From positions 1 to 64,000 of the forward strand of contig NZ_FXYX01000005.1 of NCBI RefSeq assembly GCF_900169265.1: 64,000 nucleotides of DNA, read 5' to 3'. Of this stretch, positions 54,396 to 63,534 are shown piece by piece. A program made the position numbers and the translations under genes. The DNA comes from Brevibacterium iodinum ATCC 49514 (GTDB lineage Bacteria > Actinomycetota > Actinomycetes > Actinomycetales > Brevibacteriaceae). The notes below the pieces were generated by a model, which had not been told where the DNA came from, did no database searches, and saw only the letters and a list, made by a program, of their open reading frames with translations. Numbering within the stretch: position 1 is the first letter of the stretch; every line of letters starts with the position of its first letter.

Positions 54396-55186
54396 CCTCG
54401 CCCCTGGTCGGCATGCGTGCGGTGGTCACCGGGGCCGCCGGTGGAATCGGCGCCGCTTTGGCCGCCGAGCTCATCGAACGCGGTGCGTCAGTCGTTCTCG
54501 CGGACCTCTCCCCCACTGTCGTCGACACCGCCGCCGTACTCGGCACCTCGGCATTCGCGTGGACAGGGGACGTGTCATCGGTCGAAGGAATCGGTGCGCT
54601 CATCGATTCTGCCGACGACAGCCTCGGCGGGATCGATCTGTACTTCGCCAATGCCGGAATCATCGGTCCATCGATGCTCGGAGAATCCGACGCCGACTGG
54701 GACGCGATCATCGACGTCAACATGCGCGCCCATATCCGCGCCGCGCAGGCACTCGTCCCCCGTTGGCAAGAGGCCGGTTCCGGGTATTTCGTCGCCACCG
54801 CCTCGGCGGCAGGGCTGCTCACGCAGATCGGCTCGGCCGCATATTCGGTGACCAAGCATGCGTCAGTCGGATTCGCGGAATGGTTGGCCATGACCTACCG
54901 CGACGACGGAATCCGCGCCTCGGTGGTCTGCCCGATGGGAGTGAACACGAATCTGCTCGACGACGCCGGACCCGCCGGCGGCGCCGCCCAGAAGGCCGTG
55001 ACCTCAGCCGGGACCGTCCTGGAACCCGCCGAGGTGGCCGCCATCGTTCTCGACGCCGTTGAGAACGAGCAGTTCCTCATCCTGCCGCACCCCGAAGTGC
55101 TCGAGATGTACCGGATGAAAGGCAGCGACTACGACCGCTGGCTGCGCGGAATGTCCCGATACCAAGCCCGACTCAGTGAACAGTGA
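54392..55186 (+). CDS. SDR family oxidoreductase
   Basis: A 264-residue short-chain dehydrogenase. The cofactor motif TGAAGGIG (13-20), NAG (88-90 region) and catalytic S138, Y151 and K155 (YSVTK) are in place. By operon position it corresponds to LvaD in the levulinate pathway, which interconverts keto- and hydroxyacyl-CoA. It may equally oxidise a 3-hydroxyacyl product of the dehydrogenase. ATG overlaps the kinase stop (ATGA), so it is translationally coupled. Confidence 0.88.
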   Translation: MTSPLVGMRAVVTGAAGGIGAALAAELIERGASVVLADLSPTVVDTAAVLGTSAFAWTGDVSSVEGIGALIDSADDSLGGIDLYFANAGIIGPSMLGESDADWDAIIDVNMRAHIRAAQALVPRWQEAGSGYFVATASAAGLLTQIGSAAYSVTKHASVGFAEWLAMTYRDDGIRASVVCPMGVNTNLLDDAGPAGGAAQKAVTSAGTVLEPAEVAAIVLDAVENEQFLILPHPEVLEMYRMKGSDYDRWLRGMSRYQARLSEQ

Positions 55187-55269
55187 CACCGAGCCCCACC
55201 AGCGGGTGAGACTCGCCTGAGACCAGACCTCACAGCAGTGTGAGACCCACCGAGAAGCAAGGAGCCCAC

Positions 55270-56475
55270 GTGTTGGAAATCAGCGAACGCGGACGCGAGT
55301 ATCAGGAGCGTCTGAACGCCTTCATGGACGAATTCGTCTACCCGGCCGAGCCGGTCTACGCCGAGCAGATGGCCGCGGCGGCCAGTCCCCACACACAGCC
55401 GCAGATCCTCGAAGACCTCAAAGCCGAAGCGAAGAAGCAGGGCCTGTGGAACCTCTTCCACCCGCACCCGGAATGGGGACCCGGGCTGACGAACCTCGAA
55501 TACGCTCCATTGGCCGAGATCACCGGGCGCAGCCTGGAGATCGCCCCGGAAGCGATCAACTGCAATGCGCCGGACACCGGCAATATGGAGGTATTCACGG
55601 TCTTCGGCACGGATGAGCACAAGGAGAAGTACCTGGGGCCCCTGCTCGAGGGCGAGATTGCTTCGGCGTTTGCCATGACGGAGCCGGCCGTAGCCAGCTC
55701 CGATGCGACGAACGTCGAGATGAGCATGGAGCGCACCGACGACGGATTCGTGCTCAATGGGCGCAAGTGGTTTGCGTCGAACGCGATGCATCCGAACTGC
55801 CGGGTGCTCATCGTCATGGGAAAGACCGATCCCACCGCCGAGGTGCACCGTCAGCAGTCGATGCTCGTCGTGCCGATCGATGCCGCCGGAGTCACCGTTG
55901 TGCGCAACCTGCCCGTGTACGGCTACGCCGACCGGGAGGGCCATGCCGAGATCATCTTCGAGAACGTGCTCGTGCCGTTCAAGGACATTCTCAAGGGCGA
56001 GGGCGAAGGCTTCGCCATCAGTCAGGCGCGCCTGGGTCCGGGCCGGATCCACCACTGCATGCGTGCCATCGGAGCCGCCGAGCGGGCGCTCGAACTCATG
56101 GTCAAGCGCGCAGAATCTCGCGTGACTTTCGGTGAGAAGCTGTCGAATCGGGCGAACATCCAAGACTGGATCGCCGAGTCCCGGATCGAGATCGATCAGG
56201 CTCGGCTGCTGACCCTGCACGCCGCGTACATGATGGACAAGTACGGCAACAAGGTGGCGAAGAACGAGATCGCTGAGATCAAGGTTGTCGCACCGACGAT
56301 GGCGCTGAAGGTCATCGATCGGGCGGTTCAGGTCCACGGCGGCGGTGGCGTCACCGAGGACTTCCCACTGGCCCGGATGTGGGCGCATATGCGCACCCTG
56401 CGTCTGGCCGATGGACCGGATGAAGTGCACAAGCGCTCCATCGCCCGCAATGAGATCAGGAAATACCGCGGCTGA
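55270..56475 (+). CDS. Acyl-CoA dehydrogenase, ACAD10/11-like
   Basis: A 401-residue dehydrogenase. APDTGNMEVFTVFGT, AMTEPAVASSDATN, VMGKTDP followed by HRQQSMLVVP, LGPGRIHHCMRAIG and LRLADGPDEVHK are nearly the same as in the dehydrogenase domain of human ACAD10/11. In that group the enzyme releases phosphate from a 4-phosphoacyl-CoA rather than doing plain beta-oxidation. The GTG start at 55270 has AAGGAG 5 nt upstream. It is the third gene of the operon, with the kinase that would supply its substrate encoded first. Confidence 0.9.
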   Translation: MLEISERGREYQERLNAFMDEFVYPAEPVYAEQMAAAASPHTQPQILEDLKAEAKKQGLWNLFHPHPEWGPGLTNLEYAPLAEITGRSLEIAPEAINCNAPDTGNMEVFTVFGTDEHKEKYLGPLLEGEIASAFAMTEPAVASSDATNVEMSMERTDDGFVLNGRKWFASNAMHPNCRVLIVMGKTDPTAEVHRQQSMLVVPIDAAGVTVVRNLPVYGYADREGHAEIIFENVLVPFKDILKGEGEGFAISQARLGPGRIHHCMRAIGAAERALELMVKRAESRVTFGEKLSNRANIQDWIAESRIEIDQARLLTLHAAYMMDKYGNKVAKNEIAEIKVVAPTMALKVIDRAVQVHGGGGVTEDFPLARMWAHMRTLRLADGPDEVHKRSIARNEIRKYRG

Positions 56476-56560
56476 GGTCGACTCTTCCGCGATACAGTGA
56501 GACCCCACCGGGGCCGCAGCAGTGTGCACGGGCCCGGAACAGCCTGCGAAAGGATGTTCA

Positions 56561-58291
56561 ATGACGAACAATTGGTTTGAGGATCGCCCATGGATCACCA
56601 CTTTGGGCGATCTCGCTCAGGAGCCCTATGTGCTGCCGGATTCCACGCCCTTGGCCGATCTGGCTGACACGGTCGACGCCCGTGGCGACGAGGAGGGCAT
56701 CAACTACTACGGATTCACCCTGACCTGGGCGGAGTTCGACCGGTGGTCGACAGCTTTCGCTGCCTTCCTCTCGGCCCAGGGGATCAAGCCCGGCGACCGT
56801 GTCGGCATCTATGATCAGAACACCCCCGCGTTCGTGATCTCCACCTATGGGATCTGGAAGGCCGGAGGCGCCGTCGTCCCCCTCAACCCCATGTACCGCG
56901 GCGAGCTCGAGCACATCTTCGCCGACTCCGAGGTCAAAGGGCTCATCGTCTCTCAGGCTGCCTATCTCGACCGGGTCAAGGACTATACGTCGGACCTGCC
57001 GCTGGTTGTGCTCAGTGATGACCGGAGCTTCCAGACGGATGGCCCTGATGCAATCTATGCGATGTTCGACAAGCTGCCGCGCTTCGAGGACCTGCCGCCG
57101 GCCGAAGGACGTTTTGCGTTCTCAGAGGCGGTGGAGGACAACCTCGATACCGATTTCACCCCGCACTCCCCTGCTCCGTCGGACCTCGGTCTCATCGCCT
57201 ACACGTCCGGCACCTCGGGACGGTCGAAGGGAGCGGCGGCGACTCATGCGAATATCTCGAGCAACTCGCGGTACTGCCTGCGCAACCCGATCCTGGGTCC
57301 CGGCGACGGCTATGTCTCGCTGGCTCCCCTGTTCCACATCACCGGATTCATCTGCCAGTTCCTTGCGGCCGTGGCCGGTGGTGCCCGGCTCATCCTCAAC
57401 TATCGTTTCGAACCCGGTTCGCTCATCGCTCTGTGTGATCGGGAGAAGCCTGCGTACATGGCCGGCCCGGCCACGATCTACACGGCGATGATGGCGCATC
57501 CCGACTTCAGCGCCGAGAAGTTCGCATCCTTCAAATCTCTCATGTCCGGCGGTGCACCGCTGCCCGAAGGACTGGTCAACAAGTTCGAAGAGCGTGCCGA
57601 GATCTATGTCGGTCAGGGCTACGGCCTGTCGGAGACCTGCGCCCAGGTCGCCACCGTGCCGCATGGATTCCAAGCCCCGGTCGACCCGGACAGCGGGAAC
57701 CTCGCCTGCGGTCTGCCGCAGCCGGATGTGATGATCCGCATCCTCGATGACCACGGTCAGCCCATGGGCCCCGGGGAGGTCGGAGAGGTTGCGATCTCCG
57801 GACCGCAGGTGGTCTCCAGTTACCTCAACAACCCGCAGGCCACCGCGGAGCAGATCCCCAACGGCGAGCTGCACACCGGCGATGTCGGGTTCATGAATGA
57901 AGACGGGTGGCTGTTCATCGTCGACCGGAAGAAGGACATGATCAATGCCTCCGGCTTCAAGGTCTGGCCGCGGGAAGTCGAGGATGTGCTCTATATGCAC
58001 CCGGCCATCCAGGAGGCAGCTGTCGTGGGCATCCCCGATGACTACCGCGGCGAGGATGTGTCGGCTTTCGTCACCCTGCAGCCCGGCGCCGAGGCGACCG
58101 CTGAGGAGATCATGTCATTCTGCCGGCAGAAGCTCGCTTCCTACAAGGCTCCGCACCAGGTGACGTTCATCGATCAGCTGCCGAAGACGAGTTCGGGCAA
58201 GATCCTGCGACGGACCATCCGCGCCGATGCCGTCGAAGCCGCCCAAGCGGCGAAGGCGGCTGCTGAGCCGACGGCCGCTCCCGCAGACTGA
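56561..58291 (+). CDS. AMP-forming acyl-CoA ligase
   Basis: A 576-residue member of the ANL superfamily. YTSGTSGRSKG (214-224) binds ATP, YGLSETCAQ and GELHTGDVGFMNEDGWLFIVDRKKDMINASGFKVWPREVE are the core motifs, and the catalytic lysine is in KTSSGKILRR near the end. It activates a carboxylic acid as its CoA thioester, here probably the hydroxy or keto acid that the operon degrades (LvaE role). ATG at 56561 follows AAAGGATGTTCA. The last 25 residues are an Ala/Pro tail. Confidence 0.9.
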   Translation: MTNNWFEDRPWITTLGDLAQEPYVLPDSTPLADLADTVDARGDEEGINYYGFTLTWAEFDRWSTAFAAFLSAQGIKPGDRVGIYDQNTPAFVISTYGIWKAGGAVVPLNPMYRGELEHIFADSEVKGLIVSQAAYLDRVKDYTSDLPLVVLSDDRSFQTDGPDAIYAMFDKLPRFEDLPPAEGRFAFSEAVEDNLDTDFTPHSPAPSDLGLIAYTSGTSGRSKGAAATHANISSNSRYCLRNPILGPGDGYVSLAPLFHITGFICQFLAAVAGGARLILNYRFEPGSLIALCDREKPAYMAGPATIYTAMMAHPDFSAEKFASFKSLMSGGAPLPEGLVNKFEERAEIYVGQGYGLSETCAQVATVPHGFQAPVDPDSGNLACGLPQPDVMIRILDDHGQPMGPGEVGEVAISGPQVVSSYLNNPQATAEQIPNGELHTGDVGFMNEDGWLFIVDRKKDMINASGFKVWPREVEDVLYMHPAIQEAAVVGIPDDYRGEDVSAFVTLQPGAEATAEEIMSFCRQKLASYKAPHQVTFIDQLPKTSSGKILRRTIRADAVEAAQAAKAAAEPTAAPAD

Positions 58292-58393
58292 AGGCAGCCG
58301 CCTCAAGTTCCGGACGTTCCGTGCCGGATTCTGAGCGGCAGAATTCGACACGGATCGGCCGCAACTCGATCATTCGGGTCACGTCAGCGTCCG

Positions 58394-58627
58394 TCAGGGG
58401 ACGCGGGATGCCGGATACTTGTCTGCCTCGCTGATGATCTCCGGAGTCTGTTCGTCGTCCTCAACGATGTCTGCCATCTCCCATCGGCCGTGGACCGGGC
58501 GATGTTGGAAGCGATACGCACCGAAGCGGATGGATTTGAATGACACCAGCGGAATCCAGCGAGTGCGGTAGTACCCGCCGCCGGAGCAGCGGACGATGAC
58601 TTCATCGGCATAGGTCTTCTCGCTCAT
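58394..58627 (-). CDS. Small hypothetical protein
   Basis: A 77-residue soluble protein with a basic, aromatic middle (YYRTRWIPLVSFKSIRFGAYRF) and an acidic end. No family is recognised. TAACCT (58635-58640, read leftward) lies 7 nt before the ATG with no ribosome site, the leaderless layout seen for many genes here, which supports expression. Another frame of the same region (58384-58611) is less plausible. Confidence 0.5.
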   Translation of the reverse strand: MSEKTYADEVIVRCSGGGYYRTRWIPLVSFKSIRFGAYRFQHRPVHGRWEMADIVEDDEQTPEIISEADKYPASRVP

Positions 58628-58681
58628 GACCCCCAGGTTAACGCATGCTTCCTTGTCGACGCCGAGACTGGACGCCGAGGT

Positions 58682-61285
58682 TCAGCCCAGGCTGACGGTT
58701 TCGGCGCCGCCGATGGAGGCGAAGCGGTCGGGCTGACAGGTGAGCAGAATGACCTGGGCCGTGCGGCCGACATTGCCGAGGATGACGTTGAGGGCGGCCA
58801 GGCGCTGCTCATCGGAGAAGCCGAAGGCATCGTCGAGGATGACCGGGGCTCCGGCATCCGCATCGACGAGGGTGGCGACGGCGAGTCGGCCGATGAGCGC
58901 CAGCTGCTCCTTCGTCCCACCCGAGAGCGCGTCGAAGGCCACGGTGCGTCCGTCGAGCGTGCGGGAGACGATTTCGAGATTCTCGGAGATCTCCACCGAC
59001 AGCCCCTGGCCGAAGATCACCCGACCCAGCTTCTCGATCGCCTCCTTGAACGGGGCGACGTACCTCCGCTGAGCCTCTTCCTTGTGTGCGAGCACGGTGT
59101 CGCGCAGCAGTCGGATCGCATTTGCCTGCCGCTGCATGCGAGCCAGCTTTGACCGAATGGACTCCACGTTCTGCTCTGCGGCTTTGAGCTTGTCGTAGAT
59201 GCCTTCGGCCGCACGATCATCGATGAGAGCCGAGAGCTGATCGACCTCCTGCCGGTCCTTCTCCTGCTGCTTCTGCTTGCTGTCGACGAGCTGGAGAGCG
59301 TTCTGCAGTCGCATCTCGAGAGTCTCCGGATCGGCGGCCTCGTAAGCGGAGCGTGCGGCAGCGGCCTGGGCCTCCAACTGTGTCAGTGTCGCCGCAGCGG
59401 CAGTCAGGGCTTCGTCGAGGGACTCATCGGAGTTCGCTTCCCTGTCCGCGCTCAGGCGGGTGCTGAGGTTCTGCAGCGTCGTCGCCGCCTGTTCGCGCGT
59501 CGACTGTGCGCGCACGGCTGCCACACGTGCCTCATCCCGGTCGGTGCGAATGCGTTCGAGCCCGGTCCTGGCCGTCTCGACCTGTTCGGTCGCATCGTCA
59601 ACGGCGGCCGACGTCGATTCGACTCGTGCTTCGAGGTCGTCGATCGATGCGGCGGTTCCGCTGGTATCAGCAGGGTCCCCCGCCAGGTGTTCGGCTCGAG
59701 TGAGTGCGGCATCGAGTCCGTCACGGTCGTCGTCGCCGATGAGCACCCGCAGAGTCGATGAGGCTTCGGCCAGCACGGCTTCGGCATCGGTGCGCACCTC
59801 GCTGCGTTCGCGTGCCTGTTCAAGTGTGGTCACGCCGAGCCGGTCGAGTTCCGCGTCGAGAATGATCTGCGCGGAGTCGAGGGCCCGGTCGAGTTCGGCC
59901 GGTGACTGTCCCGGACGCACGGTGATGTCGACGACGGAGTCGACGAGGATCTGCAGCTCCGAGGTTACGGCGAATTCCTCGGCGGATCCCTTCGACACAT
60001 CGGTTCCGTCGATGCTCACGGCGGTGTCGCCGAGGCGGCGGGCGACGATCTGTGCGGCGGCCGCGGTCTTCGCGTTCTGCGCGATGCGCAGCTCGGTGAA
60101 CAGTCCTCCGAGTTTCTCAACGTCCTTCGCGGTCACGATGATCGACCCGATCGTCGCTTTCGCTTCGGCGACACGATGTTCCTGCTGACGGATATCGGTC
60201 AGTCTCTTCCGCAGAGTGTCGACCTCTCTGCGTGCGCGGACACGAGCGAGTTCGGCAGATGCGCTCTTCGCCTGGTCCTGCGCGCCGACGAGTTCGGCCT
60301 GTCTGGCCTCGAGGCTCTTCTGCGCTTCGGCGAGAGTCGAGTCCTCTTCCTGCTGTGCGGCCGTGACCTTCTCGAGTGCGGCGTCGGCAGTCTTCACTGC
60401 CTTTTCAGCCGAGGCGACCTCAGTGATGAGTGCCTGGCGACGGTCACGTGCCTCCTCGGCACGCTGTCGTTCTCTCTGCGCGGCGCTTGCGCGTTCGAGC
60501 GCACGGTCGAGTTCGGTCTTGAGCCCGGACACAGCCTGCACGGCTGCCTCAGCGTCTTTGCGTTCGGTCACGGCCGACTCCAGTTGGGCACGCACACCCT
60601 TCAGCCGCTCAGTTGCTCGAGCATGTCGGTCGACGAGCGCGTCCATGTCGGCGCTGCGAGCCACCAAATCACGATACTGTTCTTCGGCGGCGGGAAGCTG
60701 CTCGGTGAGTCTGCGCAGTTCACCGGTCTCTTTGCCTTTGGCCGTGAAGAACCTCAGGTATTCGGATTCGACTCGGTCGAGGAAGGCATCGTGGTCGGCC
60801 GGCTCATCCCCGGCCTCGCCCAGAGCGCCGTGCAGTGCCTTGATCTCGGCCAAGGACGCCTGATCGAGGCTGCGTCCCTGAGCGACGTCGAGGGCATCGA
60901 GCAGGTCGACGTCGACGGTTTCGTCGAGGATCGCCAAGAATCTTTCGTGTGCCTCGTTGCCGCTGAGCTGTTCAGGCACAGGCTTGAGAATGCTCAGTTC
61001 GGTGAAGGGCTGTTTGATCCAGCGTTTGCTGTATCGGAGTTCGTAGTCCCCGGTGCTCAGGTGCAGGTTGACCCGTGGACCAACGTCGGAGCCGACCGGT
61101 TGGGTGTCTTTGACGCTGGCCTTGCGGGAGCTGTCCTTGTCCTCACGCAGCTGTGTGATGGCTTGGTGGATCGAGGACTTCCCGACCTCGTTCGGGCCTT
61201 CGACGATCGTCACTCCGGAGCTGAAGTCGACGGTGGCGTCGCTGATGGCGCGGTAGTCGATGAGGCGGATGGAATGGAGTCTCAT
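58682..61285 (-). CDS. SbcC/YhaN-like SMC-type ATPase without zinc hook
   Basis: An 867-residue ATPase. Walker A is GPNEVGKSS (30-38); near the C-terminus are the signature LSGGTKEQLALI and Walker B APVILDDAFGF. Long coiled coils fill residues about 200-400 and 520-760. Between them lies a non-coiled, beta-rich segment (IGSIIVTAKDVEKLGGLF to VRPGQSPAEL) instead of the Rad50 CxxC hook, and the whole protein has one cysteine. It overlaps the stop of its nuclease partner (ATGA). ATG at 61285 is the start; the open frame upstream is spurious. Role: DNA end processing. Confidence 0.85.
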   Translation of the reverse strand: MRLHSIRLIDYRAISDATVDFSSGVTIVEGPNEVGKSSIHQAITQLREDKDSSRKASVKDTQPVGSDVGPRVNLHLSTGDYELRYSKRWIKQPFTELSILKPVPEQLSGNEAHERFLAILDETVDVDLLDALDVAQGRSLDQASLAEIKALHGALGEAGDEPADHDAFLDRVESEYLRFFTAKGKETGELRRLTEQLPAAEEQYRDLVARSADMDALVDRHARATERLKGVRAQLESAVTERKDAEAAVQAVSGLKTELDRALERASAAQRERQRAEEARDRRQALITEVASAEKAVKTADAALEKVTAAQQEEDSTLAEAQKSLEARQAELVGAQDQAKSASAELARVRARREVDTLRKRLTDIRQQEHRVAEAKATIGSIIVTAKDVEKLGGLFTELRIAQNAKTAAAAQIVARRLGDTAVSIDGTDVSKGSAEEFAVTSELQILVDSVVDITVRPGQSPAELDRALDSAQIILDAELDRLGVTTLEQARERSEVRTDAEAVLAEASSTLRVLIGDDDRDGLDAALTRAEHLAGDPADTSGTAASIDDLEARVESTSAAVDDATEQVETARTGLERIRTDRDEARVAAVRAQSTREQAATTLQNLSTRLSADREANSDESLDEALTAAAATLTQLEAQAAAARSAYEAADPETLEMRLQNALQLVDSKQKQQEKDRQEVDQLSALIDDRAAEGIYDKLKAAEQNVESIRSKLARMQRQANAIRLLRDTVLAHKEEAQRRYVAPFKEAIEKLGRVIFGQGLSVEISENLEIVSRTLDGRTVAFDALSGGTKEQLALIGRLAVATLVDADAGAPVILDDAFGFSDEQRLAALNVILGNVGRTAQVILLTCQPDRFASIGGAETVSLG

Positions 61286-62415
61286 GAGCCGCTCCTGGCG
61301 AATCGGAAGAGCAGGCCGAGTGCGTCTTGGGCCGTGGCTGCTGAGTCGTCGTCTGCTGTGGCTCGTGTGGAGAGTTCGTCGAGGGTCTCCTGCAGGTATC
61401 CGCTCAGTCCGAGATCGGCGAAGTCGTCGTCGGCGGCGACGACGGCCAGGTCCATGTGCCGTTCCCAGAGTGAGACGAGGGCGAACAGGTCGGAGAAGTG
61501 GTCGAGCTGTTCGTCGAGTCGGGCTTTCGCCGCCGTCGGCAGAGTGCCGCGCAGGATCAGCCACACCGCCGTGCGGTCCTTGTCGGGGACGGCGTTCATC
61601 CGCTCTTCGAACTCGCTGACATCCTCGGTGGAGTTGAGGTCGGCTTCGATGACGGTGAAGGCCCACGTGCCGACGTGGATCTTGTCGACCTCGGCCCGGT
61701 GGGTGTCGGCATCGATGTCGACGACGAGGACGTTGCCCGGATCGGTCTCCCGCCGAGAGGTCACTTCCGGTGCCCCCGGGTACCAGATGCGGTCGGCGAC
61801 TTCGAAGGTCGCGTGCCGGTCACCGAGCGCGACGAACTGGGCACGGTCGTCGCGCAGCAGTGCCTGCAGATGGTCGGTGTCGATGGTGGCCAGCGATTCC
61901 CGATCGGGGTCGAGGACGCTCACGGCTCCGTGGCCGGCGATGATCCGGATATCACCGGCAGCCACCTCGGCGAGGTCTTTCGTCGCTGCGGCGACGAGAT
62001 CCCCTTGGGGATGTTTGGAGGACCAGGGGGCGCCGATGATCTCGACCCCGGGAACGACGGTGAAGGGGTCGCTGCTGCGCAGGACATGCACATGCGAGGG
62101 CACCCGGGAGGAGAAGGCCTGAGAGTCATAGATCGAGGCGGCGTCCAGGGGGTCGTGGTTGCCGGGAAGCAGCACGACCGGGACGGTGAACGCGTTGAGG
62201 ACTTCGAAGGTGCGGGCGATGATCGCGCGGTCGAGCTGGTTGGTTTCGAATACGTCTCCGCAGACGAGGACGAACTCTGCGTTCTTCTCGGCGGCGAGCG
62301 CTCCGATGCGGGCAACGGCATCGAGGCGGGCACGGTGGAACCTGGGCCGTGCCTCTTCGCTGAGGTAGTGCGCGGTCATGCCGAGCTGCCAGTCCCCCGT
62401 GGCGATGAATCTCAT
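61282..62415 (-). CDS. SbcD/YhaO-like DNA repair nuclease
   Basis: A 377-residue calcineurin-like phosphoesterase. Metal motifs: GDWQLG (D8, with Gln where SbcD has His), VCGDVFE, LPGNHDPLD, IAGHGAV, and GDRH where GHxH is usual. A C-terminal DNA-binding or capping domain follows. It pairs with the ATPase encoded after it to form an SbcCD-like complex. GAGGAGGAGCAG lies directly before ATG 62415, which decides the start. Confidence 0.88.
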   Translation of the reverse strand: MRFIATGDWQLGMTAHYLSEEARPRFHRARLDAVARIGALAAEKNAEFVLVCGDVFETNQLDRAIIARTFEVLNAFTVPVVLLPGNHDPLDAASIYDSQAFSSRVPSHVHVLRSSDPFTVVPGVEIIGAPWSSKHPQGDLVAAATKDLAEVAAGDIRIIAGHGAVSVLDPDRESLATIDTDHLQALLRDDRAQFVALGDRHATFEVADRIWYPGAPEVTSRRETDPGNVLVVDIDADTHRAEVDKIHVGTWAFTVIEADLNSTEDVSEFEERMNAVPDKDRTAVWLILRGTLPTAAKARLDEQLDHFSDLFALVSLWERHMDLAVVAADDDFADLGLSGYLQETLDELSTRATADDDSAATAQDALGLLFRFARSGS

Positions 62416-62604
62416 CTGCTCCTCCTCGATCGGTCCCATCTTACGGTCGCGGGCTCACCATATCGGCCGCCACTGACATAAGTGATGCACAGCACACTTT
62501 GCATCGCAGCCAGAGGTCCCACCTGGGCGGATGCCAACGACGCACCGCGCAGACCTCGCTCGACCAACGAGTTCCGTCCCTCAGCTATACCACCACTCGT
62601 CGAC

Positions 62605-62623
62605 TTAGGTTAGGCTAATCATT
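62605..62623. promoter_or_regulatory. DtxR/IdeR iron box
   Basis: TTAGGTTAGGCTAATCATT matches 15 of 19 positions of the DtxR consensus. Its TAGGCT (62611-62616) also serves as -10 element, 8 nt before the GTG start of the ABC ATPase gene, so iron-loaded DtxR would block transcription. Confidence 0.85.
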
Positions 62624-62624
62624 T

Positions 62625-63449
62625 GTGAACGCGATTGCACTGACTGCCACCGGCCTCAACCTGGGCTACGACCGCACCGAGGTCGTCCATGACGTGAGCC
62701 TGACGATCGTCCCCGGACGGGTCACCGCCCTGCTCGGACCCAATGGGTCGGGCAAGTCCACCGTCCTGCGCTCACTGGCCCGGCTGCACCCGATCACCTC
62801 GGGCGATGTCGTCATCACCGAGGCTGACGCAGACACTCCATCATGCACTCTGACGGCCAGAGAGTTCGCCCGTTTCGTCACCCTGCTGTCCCAGTCGCGC
62901 CCGCACCCGTCGGGTCTCTGCGTCCGTGAGATCGTCACCTTCGGCCGCCACCCGCACCGCAAGCGCTTCGCCGGGCTCACCGACGCCGATCGCGCTGCTG
63001 TCGATCGCGCCCTCTCCCTCACCGGCACCATGGCGATGGCCGACCGTCCGGTCGACCAACTCTCCGGCGGCGAACTCCAACGCGTCTGGCTGGCGACCTG
63101 TCTGGCCCAGGACACCGGAGTCCTCCTGCTCGACGAACCGACGAACCATCTCGACCTGCGCTACCAGGCGGAGATCCTCGACCTCATGCGCGAACTCGCC
63201 GATGACCACTCCATCGCCGTCGGCGTCGTCCTCCATGACCTCGAACATGCCGCCACCGTCGCCGATCACGTGGTCCTGCTCGAACAGGGCCGCATCCGCT
63301 CGGACGGCACCTGCGAAGACGTCTTCACCGCCGAGACGCTGAGCGAGGTCTACGGGCTGCCCATCTCGACACGGATCGATGCCGACACCGGCCTGGTCCG
63401 GGTCGAAGCCCTCCACCGACGGACTCGTCGCCCGGCCGCAGCCCTCTGA
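62625..63449 (+). CDS. Iron-siderophore ABC transporter ATP-binding protein
   Basis: A 274-residue ATPase of the FecE/FhuC type. Walker A GPNGSGKST, Q loop LLSQSRPHPSG, signature LSGGELQRVWLA and Walker B GVLLLDEPTNHLD are intact, with the H loop in VLHDLEHA. It powers uptake of a ferric siderophore across the membrane. The GTG start at 62625 is leaderless and under a DtxR box. The substrate-binding lipoprotein follows; permease genes must lie beyond the window. Confidence 0.93.
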   Translation: MNAIALTATGLNLGYDRTEVVHDVSLTIVPGRVTALLGPNGSGKSTVLRSLARLHPITSGDVVITEADADTPSCTLTAREFARFVTLLSQSRPHPSGLCVREIVTFGRHPHRKRFAGLTDADRAAVDRALSLTGTMAMADRPVDQLSGGELQRVWLATCLAQDTGVLLLDEPTNHLDLRYQAEILDLMRELADDHSIAVGVVLHDLEHAATVADHVVLLEQGRIRSDGTCEDVFTAETLSEVYGLPISTRIDADTGLVRVEALHRRTRRPAAAL

Positions 63450-63534
63450 GCGCACCACCGCACCTTCTGACAGTCACACCCAGAAATCGCACCACCTCAT
63501 CTCCGATCGCCGATCGGTTCACAGAAAGAACACC

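Noticed and set aside
61286-61666. Upstream extension of the SbcC-like frame
   Set aside because: It lies wholly inside the SbcD-like gene in another frame and shows shadow-type composition. The ATGA overlap at 61282-61285 gives the natural start.
60176-62122. 648-residue open frame antisense to the SbcCD-like genes
   Set aside because: Long antisense frames are expected in this GC-rich DNA. The composition is Ser/Arg-rich and no motif is present.
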